Counted from the stretch's first letter, positions 32,890 through 41,651 are shown. The stretch: 64,000 nt of DNA from Collimonas sp. OK607 (GCF_900111995.1 NZ_FOKF01000005.1:1-64000); one strand, 5' to 3'. A program made the numbers and translations. Notes: generated from the sequence alone by a model not told the origin.

Positions 32890-33357
32890 ATGACCAGATT
32901 CCTCACTATCTTGCTCGCTTTCTCGCTCACCGGATGCATGGCCATGGTCTTTGGCACGGCGGACCAACTCAACCAGTTGTCCATAGGCATGCCTAAGAGT
33001 GATGTGCTAAAGCTGCTCGGCCCACCCAAGTCCGTTTCGGCAAGCGGTGATACCGAGTACATGCAATATAGTTGGGTAAAGACTGTTATAGCCGCCGATG
33101 CTAATCGGCCTGGTGACTACTACGTAGCAATTCAAAGCGGTAAGGTCTCAAGCTTCGGGCGCAAAGGTGACTTCGATAGCACGAAGCCCCCAACCCAGAG
33201 AATCGAAATTGATCAAACTGTCCGGCAGTCTTCTTCTACCAAGGAGACCAAAGACTTGTACACCGAACTCAAAAAATTGAAAGACTTGAAGGACTCGGGC
33301 GTGATTACAGACTCAGAGTTTGAGTCCCAGAAGAAGAAGTTGCTCGCTACTCAGTGA
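32890..33357 (+). CDS. Lipoprotein with BamE/SmpA-like domain and SHOCT tail
   Basis: The 155-residue protein begins with a lipoprotein signal (MTRFLTILLAFSLTGCMAM). The mature part has LSIGMPKSDVLKLLGPPKSV, the (x)GMxxxxVxxxLGxP pattern of SmpA/OmlA-like domains, and ends with a SHOCT-type helix pair (LYTELKKLKDLKDSGVITDS...FESQKKKLL), a short oligomerisation module. The ATG at 32890 is chosen because it starts the signal peptide; the frame opens at 32815. It stands alone in the island. Confidence 0.75.
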   Translation: MTRFLTILLAFSLTGCMAMVFGTADQLNQLSIGMPKSDVLKLLGPPKSVSASGDTEYMQYSWVKTVIAADANRPGDYYVAIQSGKVSSFGRKGDFDSTKPPTQRIEIDQTVRQSSSTKETKDLYTELKKLKDLKDSGVITDSEFESQKKKLLATQ

Positions 33358-33448
33358 GTATTGCAGCCACTCACTCCTCAACCCATAGAGACCGCGTACC
33401 TCGCCAATTCGGCTTCTCATACCCATCACCTCAAATGATAGGTTTCGG

Positions 33449-33616
33449 ATGCGCACCGTTGTAGCTTTCTTTTTCTGTTCGCTAATCACAGGCATCGCCC
33501 ATGCTGATAAATACGGAATCGACGAAACTAATTCCGGAGGAGGTACTTGGCTTCCCTCGCTGACTCATCAATTCTTACCGCATCTTCGCGACATTCCACT
33601 GGTGCTATTGAGGTGA
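33449..33616 (+). CDS. Small exported peptide, possibly a truncated gene
   Basis: An ATG at 33449 opens a 55-residue frame with a good signal peptide (MRTVVAFFFCSLITGIAHA) followed by DKYGIDETNSGGGTWLPSL and a short hydrophobic end. The mature part is only about 36 residues. It may be a secreted peptide or the start of a larger gene that has lost its end. No strong ribosome-binding site is visible. Confidence 0.45.
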   Translation: MRTVVAFFFCSLITGIAHADKYGIDETNSGGGTWLPSLTHQFLPHLRDIPLVLLR

Positions 33617-33704
33617 TTCCATGAGATGGCTCAAGCACATACTGAGGCGAAAACGGGCACTGACTTTTTCTAGTTTTTGCTTTCAAGTAGTCGGCCACTT
33701 CTTC

Positions 33705-34201
33705 TCAAGTCTGGAATTTGCGGATAGATCGCCAATTGTCGCGTGAGCAATAGCGGGAATTGGAAACGGCCCAACCCGAGCCTTCGTGCATTTCACTCCC
33801 TGGCCGGAAATCGGTTATCGCAGCCATGAGCATCGACTCGCCCGATTTTAGCCGTATGTACCACGGCTGTTTGTGACCTTTCTCGCCCGTCCATTCGTAC
33901 CACCCCTCGGCGGGGACAATCACCCGCCCAGACTTAAACATGCTGCGCCGGTAGCCGCTTTTTCAAGCCGTGCATTAATCATCATAGGCAGCTTTCGCTC
34001 GACAGCCCATTTGGGGTGATATCCCCAGTGTACAGAATCAATTGCTGGTTTCCCGCCAAGCAGATGCAACACGAACGGGTTGCGACCAGGTGGCATATTC
34101 CAGTCTGGATGCCAGTCACGGTCGCGATAGTCAACCTCCGACCAGCCGACTTTCTTGGCGTATGCTCTGGCTTCTCTGGTTTGGGTGATTCGTCCGCACA
34201 T
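33705..34201 (-). pseudogene. SOS response-associated peptidase (SRAP/YedK) gene, frameshifted
   Basis: The first frame (34201 to 33920) begins MCGRITQTREARAYAKK, with the catalytic Cys2 used to trap abasic sites in single-stranded DNA, and has NMPPGRNPFVLHLLGGKPAI and the conserved Asn in MINARLE. It then leaves frame and stops. The second frame resumes as YRRSMFKSGRVIVPAEGWYE with the conserved Glu-Trp-Tyr region. A loss of one A in the run at about 33963-33967 would explain the shift. The end of the second frame also lacks the HDR block of intact proteins. The gene is therefore dead or makes only a fragment. Confidence 0.8.
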
Positions 34202-34236
34202 ACATCGATCCCTAGAAAGGTAGAGAGGAATTTATT

Positions 34237-34560
34237 ATGCCATTTGCCAGAGAAGTGACAAGTTGCAATCTGGCATTACATTTATATAATGTTAGTATCA
34301 ATTCAATGACGAGGGAAACGATTGTCTTTCTAAACTGGGCACGGATAAATTACGCTGGCCTCGCATCAATAGCGGCCAGCATCTTGTGCCTGGCTTACAA
34401 CGCCTGGCGGGTTTGGCAAGAGTGGCGAGGAATTGGCGAACTATGTTATTCCTGCAGCATGCCCGCCTCATATCATTCGAACGGAAAGTACGGCCCATAC
34501 TTCAAGTGCTGGAACTGTGGCACGAATAGGGAAGAGGACAATTTTTGCAACGGAGAATAA
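34237..34560 (+). CDS. Hypothetical membrane protein with zinc-ribbon-like Cys pairs
   Basis: The 107-residue product has one hydrophobic helix (about residues 38-56, YAGLASIAASILCLAYNAW) followed by a cytosolic tail with CYSC and CWNC pairs about 20 residues apart, a spacing that could bind one zinc ion. The start at 34237 has AGAGGA upstream; MTRETIVF at 34306 is an alternative. Family unknown. It directly precedes the MORN gene and may be its partner. Confidence 0.55.
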   Translation: MPFAREVTSCNLALHLYNVSINSMTRETIVFLNWARINYAGLASIAASILCLAYNAWRVWQEWRGIGELCYSCSMPASYHSNGKYGPYFKCWNCGTNREEDNFCNGE

Positions 34561-34626
34561 ATGGATCTATGTAACAATTAGATACATTTAATCGTATCCA
34601 ATTTCGCAAACTTTCGTCCTCTTCCC

Positions 34627-35505
34627 ATGACTACTCTTCGGCTTATAGGCTTAACGGTACTTCTCACTTCGGCACATGCGTTTGCTGCCGACTCATACGT
34701 ACGTTTGACCTGCGATGAGGAGGACAGAGGTTCCGATGTAGTGCTGGACGGCGATTACAAAGGCAAATGTCCGGTGGATATCACCACCAAGCCGGGCAGT
34801 CATCGACTGGAAGTCGCAACAAAAAAAGATGGTAAATACAAACTCGTCTATAGCGTGGACGTACCTCTAGGCGCTGGTGTCGCACAACGTATTGAATTGC
34901 CAAAAGCCCCTGCTTATTCCCAACCGCCCGAATGGGACAATTTCTGGGCAAGAAGAACGCCTTTTCCCGTGCTCATGCGTGGGGTCACGGCCGGCAGTCC
35001 GCTCGCCAAAGCCGAATTGGCGCTGAATTATCTAGCTGATAGCAAAGGCTGCTATTTCCTTTTGAATATGCCTGAGGATATGCATGCATCTGTCAAGTCC
35101 TGGAGCGGCGCTTGCAAGGGGGGCGCTGGCTCAGGCCCCGGAGAGTTGGTGTGGTCGGTGGACGGCATCCAGGAGTACGGTCGTCTCACAGGCAACTTCG
35201 TTCAGGGAAAGATCGAAGGACAGGGCAAACAAATTTTTCACAACGGGGAAAATTTTGAGGGCATGTTTGTCGGAGGTCAGCAACGCGGACGTGGCGTGCA
35301 GATGTACGCCAATGGCGATCGCTATGAAGGCGACTTCCAGGACTGGAAAACAACTGTGAAGGGCATTCTGATCAAAAAGAACGGTGATCGCTACGAAGGC
35401 GAATTGAGAAACGGCCAGATGAACGGCAAGGGCGTGCTAATCAGCGCAGACGGTACCCGCACAGCCGGAAAATTCGAACGAAACAAATTCATCGGTCCGG
35501 AGTAA
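34627..35505 (+). CDS. Exported MORN-repeat protein with N-terminal PEGA-like domain
   Basis: The 292-residue protein has a signal peptide cut after AFA. Residues 22-90 form a PEGA-like beta domain (VRLTCDEE...VVLDGDYKGKCPVD...LGAGVAQRIEL) that is shared with the Sel1 protein encoded at 36799-38019. The C-terminal half (about residues 170-285) is a row of MORN-type repeats: YGRLTGNFVQGKIEGQG, FEGMFVGGQQRGRG, YEGDFQDW, YEGELRNGQMNGKG. MORN repeats mediate protein or lipid contact at membranes. With the next two genes it forms a same-strand cassette of exported proteins. Function unknown. Confidence 0.78.
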   Translation: MTTLRLIGLTVLLTSAHAFAADSYVRLTCDEEDRGSDVVLDGDYKGKCPVDITTKPGSHRLEVATKKDGKYKLVYSVDVPLGAGVAQRIELPKAPAYSQPPEWDNFWARRTPFPVLMRGVTAGSPLAKAELALNYLADSKGCYFLLNMPEDMHASVKSWSGACKGGAGSGPGELVWSVDGIQEYGRLTGNFVQGKIEGQGKQIFHNGENFEGMFVGGQQRGRGVQMYANGDRYEGDFQDWKTTVKGILIKKNGDRYEGELRNGQMNGKGVLISADGTRTAGKFERNKFIGPE

Positions 35506-35584
35506 CGGTCGGTTTCCAATTTTCTAAAGCGCTATTTATAACAATTAGCCGACGTGCATCAGCATGCGGCAGGGGAGAATCATT

Positions 35585-36733
35585 TTGAACAAGGCAAATT
35601 TTTGTGATGGGGGGAAATTCCAATTCAGCTGGGACACCTACCGCTTACGTACTCTGTTGATTCTCGCCTGTTGCGCAATGGCGTGTTATAGCAGAACTCC
35701 ACATGCACAGGACCTTCTGCGCATGAGCGACCAATTCGACAAAATGGACAAAGGCGACTTCGACGTCTCGATTTCCAAGGCAAACCAGTGCATTGCTGCA
35801 CGCGACTTCAACTGTGCCGACACCCATTTGCGCGCAGCACGCAAGCTCGCCAACGACAGTAAATCCAAAAGCACACTCAAACGCGCCGAAGACGCCTCTC
35901 TCGCGGAAAAAGAACGCATCAGAGAAGAGGAGCGCGTCATCGCGCAGCGCCAGCGCGAACTGGAAGAGCAGGAGGCCCAGCTGCTGCAAGCCGAACAACG
36001 TGCGCGCGATGCCGATCGGCAAGCGCAGGCGGAGGCCGACGAACGTGAAAACCTCAACAATCGCATCGCTGCAGCAGGCAATGTGTATTCGCAAACCATC
36101 CGCGCGCAGGCAAATGTGCGGGCGGCAGAACAGGCGCGCAATCGACAATTTGAGAAGCAGCAGGCGGAGGCCGCGAGAACCGTAGCGAACGATCAACGAC
36201 GCCTGGCTCAGGAACGTTCGCAAATCGAGTCACAACGCCAGCAGCAGCAACGCCAGGCCGAAACCCAGCGTATTCAATTGGTGCAAGCACAGCAGGAAAC
36301 TCAACGTGCGCAGGCTGTTGCGGCAGAAACGAGACGTACGTCGGAGAGCAAACCGGTTCGCGAGGCGGCGCCGGCTACAGCAGCGGCCACAACAACAACT
36401 CAAAAGAAATCGAACTCGATCAATACCGGACGCGACGCCATACGCTGCGTCTCCGTCGCGCGTGAAAAGGAAGACGTCGCTTTTAGCAACACTTGCAATA
36501 TCCAGATCTTCGTGGTGTGGTGCGGTGATCTCAAATATTCGAACAAACATTGCGGGGACGGCCCCACTGGCAACAGTTTCTACACGCATTCGATCAACGT
36601 GATGCCTGGAGACAAACAATATGCACGTGCTATCGACAACTATCACTATGCTGCGTGCGAAGGCGGAATTTCATTCGGCAAGGATGAAATTCAAGATCGC
36701 GCAGACGGCACTTTTACCTGCGTTCCGAAATAA
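35585..36733 (+). CDS. Exported long coiled-coil protein with Cys-rich C-terminal domain
   Basis: Translation probably starts at TTG 35585, six bases after GGGGAGA; an upstream ATG at 35564 lies before that ribosome-binding site and is less likely. The 382-residue protein has an N-terminal hydrophobic export segment (TLLILACCAMACYSRT), a short helical-repeat region (ISKANQCIAARDFNCADTHL), then about 180 residues of Gln/Glu/Arg/Ala coiled coil. The C-terminal 100 residues hold about six Cys (RCVSVAREKED, NTCNIQIFVVWCGD, KHCGDG, AACEGG, TFTCVP) as a disulfide-bonded domain. It is the middle gene of the MORN / coiled-coil / Sel1 cassette. Confidence 0.72.
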   Translation: MNKANFCDGGKFQFSWDTYRLRTLLILACCAMACYSRTPHAQDLLRMSDQFDKMDKGDFDVSISKANQCIAARDFNCADTHLRAARKLANDSKSKSTLKRAEDASLAEKERIREEERVIAQRQRELEEQEAQLLQAEQRARDADRQAQAEADERENLNNRIAAAGNVYSQTIRAQANVRAAEQARNRQFEKQQAEAARTVANDQRRLAQERSQIESQRQQQQRQAETQRIQLVQAQQETQRAQAVAAETRRTSESKPVREAAPATAAATTTTQKKSNSINTGRDAIRCVSVAREKEDVAFSNTCNIQIFVVWCGDLKYSNKHCGDGPTGNSFYTHSINVMPGDKQYARAIDNYHYAACEGGISFGKDEIQDRADGTFTCVPK

Positions 36734-36798
36734 ATCTGCATAAAGACATCTACAGAAAGAGCTACGGTATGGTCCGTGGTTAACAGCGAGAAAATAAA

Positions 36799-38019
36799 AT
36801 GGAAAAAATAATGAATCGCCGCTATCTATTGATTGCATTGCTGTTTGCGCACGGCCTAGTCAGCTCTGCAGAAACGGCGTCTCCCGCCAAAGCAAAAGGG
36901 GCAAACTCGTCAAAGCAAGCGCCGGCGGAACTGTCGGCAATACGTGTCTTTTGCGAAGGGAAAAGCATGGACGCGCAGGTGAGCGTCAATGGCGTTCTGA
37001 AAGGGGAATGCCCGATTGACATGGAGGTCAAGACAGGCCTCATCCAGATCAGGGCAACAAAAAAACGTGACGAATACTACGACCAGATATTTGAGCAAAG
37101 CTTCACGCTTGGCGCGGGCGTTGCCAAACGGATAGAGGTCGTTTTCAACAAGAGTCCGCAGTTCCGGGCGGAAGCCATTACACGCGTCGATAAAGCTGTT
37201 GAGACCAGTGAAAGCGCGATGGAAACCAAGCGGCGCAATGAAATGCCGTCTCTGGAAAATGCTGCTGCCGCCGGCGACGGCGCGGCTATGGCGCGCCTTG
37301 GAATGTTCTGGAAACAAGGACTTGCCGGCCCGGTCGACATGAAGAAATCCGTCGACTGGTATAGGAAAGGCGCTGACGCCGGCAACGCCGAGGCCATGTA
37401 CGAATACGCCTCGCTGTTGGAGAGGGGGTCTCAGGTTTCAAAAAACATGGCGCTTGCCGTCGAGCTTTATCAAAAAAGCGCAGCGCTAGGAGAGTACCGA
37501 GCGCTTCAGAAAATGGGAATGTTCATGGAAAAAGGCAGCAATGGAATTCAAAAAAATACTCGCATGGCCACTACTTATTACATCAAAGCGGCGGAGGCCG
37601 GCAGCAAGTTGTCTGCGTTGATGTATTGGAGAACCTTGCCTGAAGCCGAGAAGGACGCCGGCTTGGCGACCGAGGATAAATTATCCGAAGCCGCGACCGG
37701 GATCCAGCTTCGTAGAGCGGAAGCCGGCGAGGATTTTGAGGCCCTTACCGATGCGGCATCGACCTACGCCTTCGGGGTCTACGGGAATGCGAAGAATCCC
37801 GAGCGAGCCTTGACCTATTATCGAATGGCATTGCGGCAACAGAAAAAAATTGCGGCCGCGGGAGATGCGGTCGCTAACTATCAACTGGGATACTGGTATG
37901 AAGTGGGAGCGATAGGTTTGACTCCGGATACAAAGGACGCGGCGCGTTATTACAAACAGGCGCAGCAGCTTGGTTATCCCGAAGCTACCGACGCACTAAA
38001 CAAATTGCAATCGAATTAG
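36799..38019 (+). CDS. Exported Sel1-repeat protein with N-terminal PEGA-like domain
   Basis: The 406-residue protein has a signal peptide (cut after SSAE or nearby). Residues 44-118 repeat the PEGA-like domain of the MORN protein (IRVFCEGK...VSVNGVLKGECPID...LGAGVAKRIEV). The rest is a set of Sel1-like helical repeats, for example AAMARLGMFWKQG...DMKKSVDWYRKGADAG and AVANYQLGYWYEVGA...DAARYYKQAQQLG. Sel1 solenoids are protein-binding scaffolds, often in envelope signalling. The start may be ATG 36799 or 36811. It closes the three-gene cassette. Confidence 0.8.
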   Translation: MEKIMNRRYLLIALLFAHGLVSSAETASPAKAKGANSSKQAPAELSAIRVFCEGKSMDAQVSVNGVLKGECPIDMEVKTGLIQIRATKKRDEYYDQIFEQSFTLGAGVAKRIEVVFNKSPQFRAEAITRVDKAVETSESAMETKRRNEMPSLENAAAAGDGAAMARLGMFWKQGLAGPVDMKKSVDWYRKGADAGNAEAMYEYASLLERGSQVSKNMALAVELYQKSAALGEYRALQKMGMFMEKGSNGIQKNTRMATTYYIKAAEAGSKLSALMYWRTLPEAEKDAGLATEDKLSEAATGIQLRRAEAGEDFEALTDAASTYAFGVYGNAKNPERALTYYRMALRQQKKIAAAGDAVANYQLGYWYEVGAIGLTPDTKDAARYYKQAQQLGYPEATDALNKLQSN

Positions 38020-38127
38020 GAAATCCGATCTGAGAATTGGTCCGCTTCTGGCCGAGGCTAATGGAATGGTACCCCGAGTTCGTAATGTGTTTTGGCCTCG
38101 TCAAAGTCGGCACCGAAAGGCTTCCGG

Positions 38128-38484
38128 CTACTTAAACAAACCGTGTTTGAAAACCCATCGCTCATGCCATCGCTGAGCATTCATCAGACGCCGTATTCGC
38201 TCTTTATACTTATCTGGAGAAAGCGGACGCTTGCTCTTGTGGCGGGTACCATTGCAATACAAACACGCGGCGACAATATTTGTTTGCAATGTCGCCCCTC
38301 CAGCGCAACGAGCCTGTAGGTGCTCGCCTGTACACTGCAAACGCTTGGCCTGGCCAACTGTAATTTTGTGTTTCTTGATGAGTTCAGCGGGATCGCGCTG
38401 CCACATTGGCACATTACAGTAAAAACAGCGGCCCGATTGGCGGGTGAACGCGACAGAACGAAGACGAGATAGAGAGGTAGTCAT
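38128..38484 (-). CDS. HNH endonuclease
   Basis: The 118-residue cytosolic protein has the HNH layout with two zinc-binding Cys pairs: RCFYCNVPMW, then TGEHLQARCAGGATLQTNIV with the His of the active site, then AACLYCNGTRHKSK. GGAG lies 6 bases before the ATG. HNH proteins of this size occur in phages and islands as nicking or restriction nucleases. It points toward the Sel1 gene and is separated by about 220 bases from the replication module to its right. Confidence 0.82.
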   Translation of the reverse strand: MTTSLSRLRSVAFTRQSGRCFYCNVPMWQRDPAELIKKHKITVGQAKRLQCTGEHLQARCAGGATLQTNIVAACLYCNGTRHKSKRPLSPDKYKERIRRLMNAQRWHERWVFKHGLFK

Positions 38485-38702
38485 GAGCAGCTCCGATATT
38501 TAAAGGAACCCGCTCGTTGTCACAACATCACGGGAACCAGCAGAGTCACTCCGACTGGCAAAAAAGGCACTCTTCATAGAGATACCCAAACCCCTCAGTT
38601 GCAAGAGGTGAAAAAATTATACACAAAATTTCTCGCAATAGGAGCGGATGTAGAAGTTTTCTAACCCGTAATGATGCTCATAATCTAGTTCGAACTGAAT
38701 GC

Positions 38703-38846
38703 TTAAAGCGGAGCCAAGGAATCGGCGGAGGTCCCCATTCCGGTACCGAAGTCGTACGAGACTTCTTTAAGCTCCGCCAGAAGAACGTCGCCCAGTGAGC
38801 CAGGATTAAACCATCCCAGTGTGTCGGCCCTCATCAGCGCGTCCAT
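38703..38846 (-). CDS. Small ORF after the replication module
   Basis: An ATG at 38846 opens 47 codons (MDALMRADTLGWFNPGSLGD...) ending at TAA 38705-38703. AGGAAA lies upstream. The frame is the same as that of the preceding gene, whose TGA stop is only 31 bases away, so it may be either a separate small gene or the former C-terminus of that gene after a stop mutation. The composition is protein-like. The stretch 38485-38702 beyond it holds nothing else I can support. Confidence 0.45.
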   Translation of the reverse strand: MDALMRADTLGWFNPGSLGDVLLAELKEVSYDFGTGMGTSADSLAPL

Positions 38847-38876
38847 CCGGCGATTGATTTCCTGTTTAACTAGCGG

Positions 38877-39449
38877 TCATTGCTTTGCCCTTTCAATCAG
38901 GGCCATCACATCAACGAACGCTGCTTCGTCACTGCGAGGCGGATTATCAGCAACCCACCTCCCCGCTTCTGCTATTGCCTCCTCAAACTGGAAACCACGC
39001 GCCATAATCAATCGGTAAGCAATGTTATTGACGCGCCGTAGATCCTCTCCGGGAAAGCCTGACGCAATATCCCGCTGCACAAGATCAAATCGAAATCGTG
39101 CCAGCACATCTCCCGTGCCGACTTCATTTTCCGATTTGACGTGGATTTGCGGTGGATCGGGTGGAACAAGTGGAACGGGAATAGCGAGTCCTAGGTGTTC
39201 ATTGGGTTTGCGGGGTAGTGCATCAGTGTTCGAGTTTGTTTTTGTCGCGGTGGAACATAATGGGCCAGGTGGAACAAGATAGATTTCTGTTCCATTTGTT
39301 CCATCTTGACCTATTGCAGTTGAGTGCGCAGGTGGAACGGTGAAATCCTTGTATTCATTGGGTTTGCAAGGCGGTGTTCCATTTGTTCCACCCGCCCCAC
39401 CATTTGTTTGCATGTTTCCTGCTTTTGGTTTAAATGCATCTAGCCACAT
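38877..39449 (-). CDS. Island protein with Val-Pro-Pro / Gly-Thr-Asn-Gly repeats
   Basis: From the ATG at 39449 the protein has 190 residues. The N-terminal 110 are low complexity: GGTNGTPPCKPNEYKDFTVPP, DGTNGTEIYLVPPGPL and IPVPLVPPDPP are imperfect repeats written by GGTGGAACA-type DNA repeats. The C-terminal 80 residues are helical (FRFDLVQRDIASGFPGEDLR...). The start is two bases after the DUF927 stop with GGGGGA upstream; the longer frame to 39488 is rejected. Similar Pro-rich proteins accompany DUF927 genes in phage-like elements; function unknown. Confidence 0.7.
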   Translation of the reverse strand: MWLDAFKPKAGNMQTNGGAGGTNGTPPCKPNEYKDFTVPPAHSTAIGQDGTNGTEIYLVPPGPLCSTATKTNSNTDALPRKPNEHLGLAIPVPLVPPDPPQIHVKSENEVGTGDVLARFRFDLVQRDIASGFPGEDLRRVNNIAYRLIMARGFQFEEAIAEAGRWVADNPPRSDEAAFVDVMALIERAKQ

Positions 39450-39451
39450 AT

Positions 39452-41248
39452 TCAGTCCCCCAGCACTTTTGACGTGAACACATAGCATCTCGTTGAGCCA
39501 ATTCCCGGCAATCGTTTTTTCTGCGATGTTTTCCCGTCCTTGTCAGACTCCAGCCACCCTTCTTCTTTCAAAACCTTTGTGACGGTCTTCGTATCGAACC
39601 CGGCACATACGTCGCGCCTGTATGCTTCGGGCAGCACAAAATATTCCTGTCCTTCGTCTGTCGTTTTCCTGAAGCCCGCTCGATTGATCGTGACTCTACC
39701 GGAGGTGTCCTTTATATCTGAGAATCTTGATTCTCCATGCGATTCAAAGAACGCCTTTACGCTAGCTAAAATCGCGGTTTTCTCCTGATTCCCTCCGCCG
39801 CCCCGACTGTCGAGCCATGACCGAAAACATGTTGCCGCCGCCGCTACTGCTTCACCTTGCTGCCATCCGGTAATGCCTGCCCCGGTTGCGTACTCGCCGG
39901 CAATGGCAATGACGGCGAACTTGTTGCAGACACGCTCTGCTTGTCCACCTGCGTCACGTGGCAAGTGGTTCGCGACAAAGGCGTTCATTGCCGTTTTTAG
40001 AGCAGCTGGAAAATTTTCCAGATCACCGGTAAGTTGCTCCAAGAAGGCAATTGCAGGCGTGCCGTAATAAGTCTGGGTGGCCTCTTTGATAGCATCCGAC
40101 AACTTCGCGCCGCCCTCATAGCCGTGTAACTCCTCAAACAAGCCTTGACCCGCACCGGCATCGGCTGCAATGTCGATCATGCGTACCTCTTGGCCTGCCT
40201 TGGCAATTCTGCCGCCGTCGCGCATATGCTGTGCCAGTCCAATCTCACCTGAGCTGACAATCATCAAGCGCCACGTCTTTCGTTGCTTTGCCTCACCTGT
40301 GCGTCCGGCACGCCCTTTGCCCGTGCCGTTGCCAATCATGTACACAATGCTGCCAACTTCTTTCGGGTCTACCTCGGCCATTTCGTCCAGAATAAGCGCC
40401 GCATCGTTGTGAAGCGCACAAGTACCTTCCAATGCATTCCCTGTGGCCCTCCAACTCTGTTTAAATGCTGAACTGCCATAGACCGAAGCAGCGACCAATT
40501 GCGCCGTACTCTTCCCTGTTGAACTGCCGCCGACAAAATGGATTCCACCAGACTCCTGCCCGGCATGATGAAGAATCATCCCGGCGAATGAGGCAGACAA
40601 AGCAAAGATTAGGCGACTATTCCCGGTGCAAAGCTGCGCTACGCTGTTGCGCCACTGGTCAAGTGTACCGCCTTGCAGGTATTGACAGATCGTCTTACTT
40701 CCCGATTGATACAGAACAATTTCCTTGCTTTCCCCGATGGTGCGATCTGGCATGACGAACACGTTATCAAACCAGCCCGTTTGCTGAACGCAGCGCGCCC
40801 TGGCCTTGGGCACGCATTCGATTAGGTATTCCGCCAGCTTGTTCCGGGCTGTTATGCTGGGTGCTATGGCCAATCCTTGACGCGACAACTCCCGCCGCAT
40901 ATCTGCGCCATCACTTGCCAACATTTCCATGGGAACTGCCCATTTATGGGAGACTCCATCGGCATCATTGAACTTGATCACTCGCCCCCAGTTCTCGGAT
41001 GAACGATCTCGAATTAACGCAATGACGTACAGTTCAGAACACACGCGAATAGTCCTCGACTCGCGGTCTCCCGATTGGTCGGGGGTAAAAAAGACGCCTG
41101 ATTTAGATACGACAAAACCTTTGGGCATACCGTCAATATGCTTAATAGGTTGATCGGCGCGACTCTTTGCCAGTAGCTCTCGCAACTCGATCAAGTCCGG
41201 CTCGGCGGGTACGATTTTCATTTTCCCGGATATGGCGGCTGGGCTCAT
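39452..41248 (-). CDS. DUF927-domain ATPase (island replication helicase-like)
   Basis: The 598-residue protein contains a DUF927 domain with Walker A GGSSTGKST (about residue 245), the Walker B region AALILDEMAEVDP and the arginine-rich block GRAGRTGEAKQRKTWR. These proteins occur beside integrases and AlpA-type regulators in P4-like satellites and islands and are taken to be replication helicases or primase partners. A C-terminal winged-helix-like part (VTKVLKEEGWLESDKDGKTS) could bind DNA. It overlaps the upstream gene by four bases. The primase half found in longer relatives is not obvious here. Confidence 0.82.
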   Translation of the reverse strand: MSPAAISGKMKIVPAEPDLIELRELLAKSRADQPIKHIDGMPKGFVVSKSGVFFTPDQSGDRESRTIRVCSELYVIALIRDRSSENWGRVIKFNDADGVSHKWAVPMEMLASDGADMRRELSRQGLAIAPSITARNKLAEYLIECVPKARARCVQQTGWFDNVFVMPDRTIGESKEIVLYQSGSKTICQYLQGGTLDQWRNSVAQLCTGNSRLIFALSASFAGMILHHAGQESGGIHFVGGSSTGKSTAQLVAASVYGSSAFKQSWRATGNALEGTCALHNDAALILDEMAEVDPKEVGSIVYMIGNGTGKGRAGRTGEAKQRKTWRLMIVSSGEIGLAQHMRDGGRIAKAGQEVRMIDIAADAGAGQGLFEELHGYEGGAKLSDAIKEATQTYYGTPAIAFLEQLTGDLENFPAALKTAMNAFVANHLPRDAGGQAERVCNKFAVIAIAGEYATGAGITGWQQGEAVAAAATCFRSWLDSRGGGGNQEKTAILASVKAFFESHGESRFSDIKDTSGRVTINRAGFRKTTDEGQEYFVLPEAYRRDVCAGFDTKTVTKVLKEEGWLESDKDGKTSQKKRLPGIGSTRCYVFTSKVLGD

Positions 41249-41559
41249 ACCGCCCCCAATTTGAGAAATGCAACACGCTTTGTGTCCAGGTCAACAATTT
41301 GCAGCCGTCGAGGCCTTGCCTTTAACAACGCCTTGCAGATTTTCCACAGAATGCTGTATCGAATCAGGTCTCCGCAATAGGTTAGCACTACGTCCAGGCC
41401 TGCTACTGATAGACATTCGTCGTCAGTTGGCAGATCATCGAATTCAATTTTTATCGAGTTGAATTTTGGTGGCGTGATACCAAGGCCAAGCCAAACAATA
41501 CGCTTGTCAGGCATACCGCCTGCATCAACGGCTTCTTTCAATTGAACTAGCGCGCTCAT
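41245..41559 (-). CDS. Hypothetical island protein, 104 residues
   Basis: The protein MSALVQLKEAVDAGGMPDKRIVWLGLG... is a small alpha/beta protein without known motif. Blocks such as ECLSVAGLDVVLTYCGD and RRLQIVDLDTKRVAFLKLG suggest a Rossmann-like or P-loop-free fold. It overlaps the DUF927 gene by ATGA downstream and a 28-codon ORF by ATGA upstream, so its translation is coupled to both. Probably an accessory of the replication module. Confidence 0.65.
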   Translation of the reverse strand: MSALVQLKEAVDAGGMPDKRIVWLGLGITPPKFNSIKIEFDDLPTDDECLSVAGLDVVLTYCGDLIRYSILWKICKALLKARPRRLQIVDLDTKRVAFLKLGAV

Positions 41560-41642
41560 ATCGCACCGCTAATGTTGGATTCGTCGGGACGTGTGATTTC
41601 ATGAGCTACCGCGCCAACGGTGGCTTTCTTTTTGTCTGTCAT
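41556..41642 (-). CDS. 28-residue ORF in the replication module
   Basis: A frame of 28 codons, MTDKKKATVGAVAHEITRPD..., starts at ATG 41642 with AAGGGGA six or so bases upstream and ends in a TGA that overlaps the start of the next gene (ATGA). It has the best ribosome-binding site of the module. It may be a microprotein or a leader that couples translation of the 104-residue protein. Confidence 0.55.
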   Translation of the reverse strand: MTDKKKATVGAVAHEITRPDESNISGAI

Positions 41643-41651
41643 ATCGTCCCC

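Noticed and set aside
39150-39420. CRISPR-like array of GGTGGAACA repeats
   Set aside because: The repeats are short, unevenly spaced and lie in a coding frame for Val-Pro-Pro and Gly-Thr-Asn-Gly units; no spacers of constant length and no cas genes.
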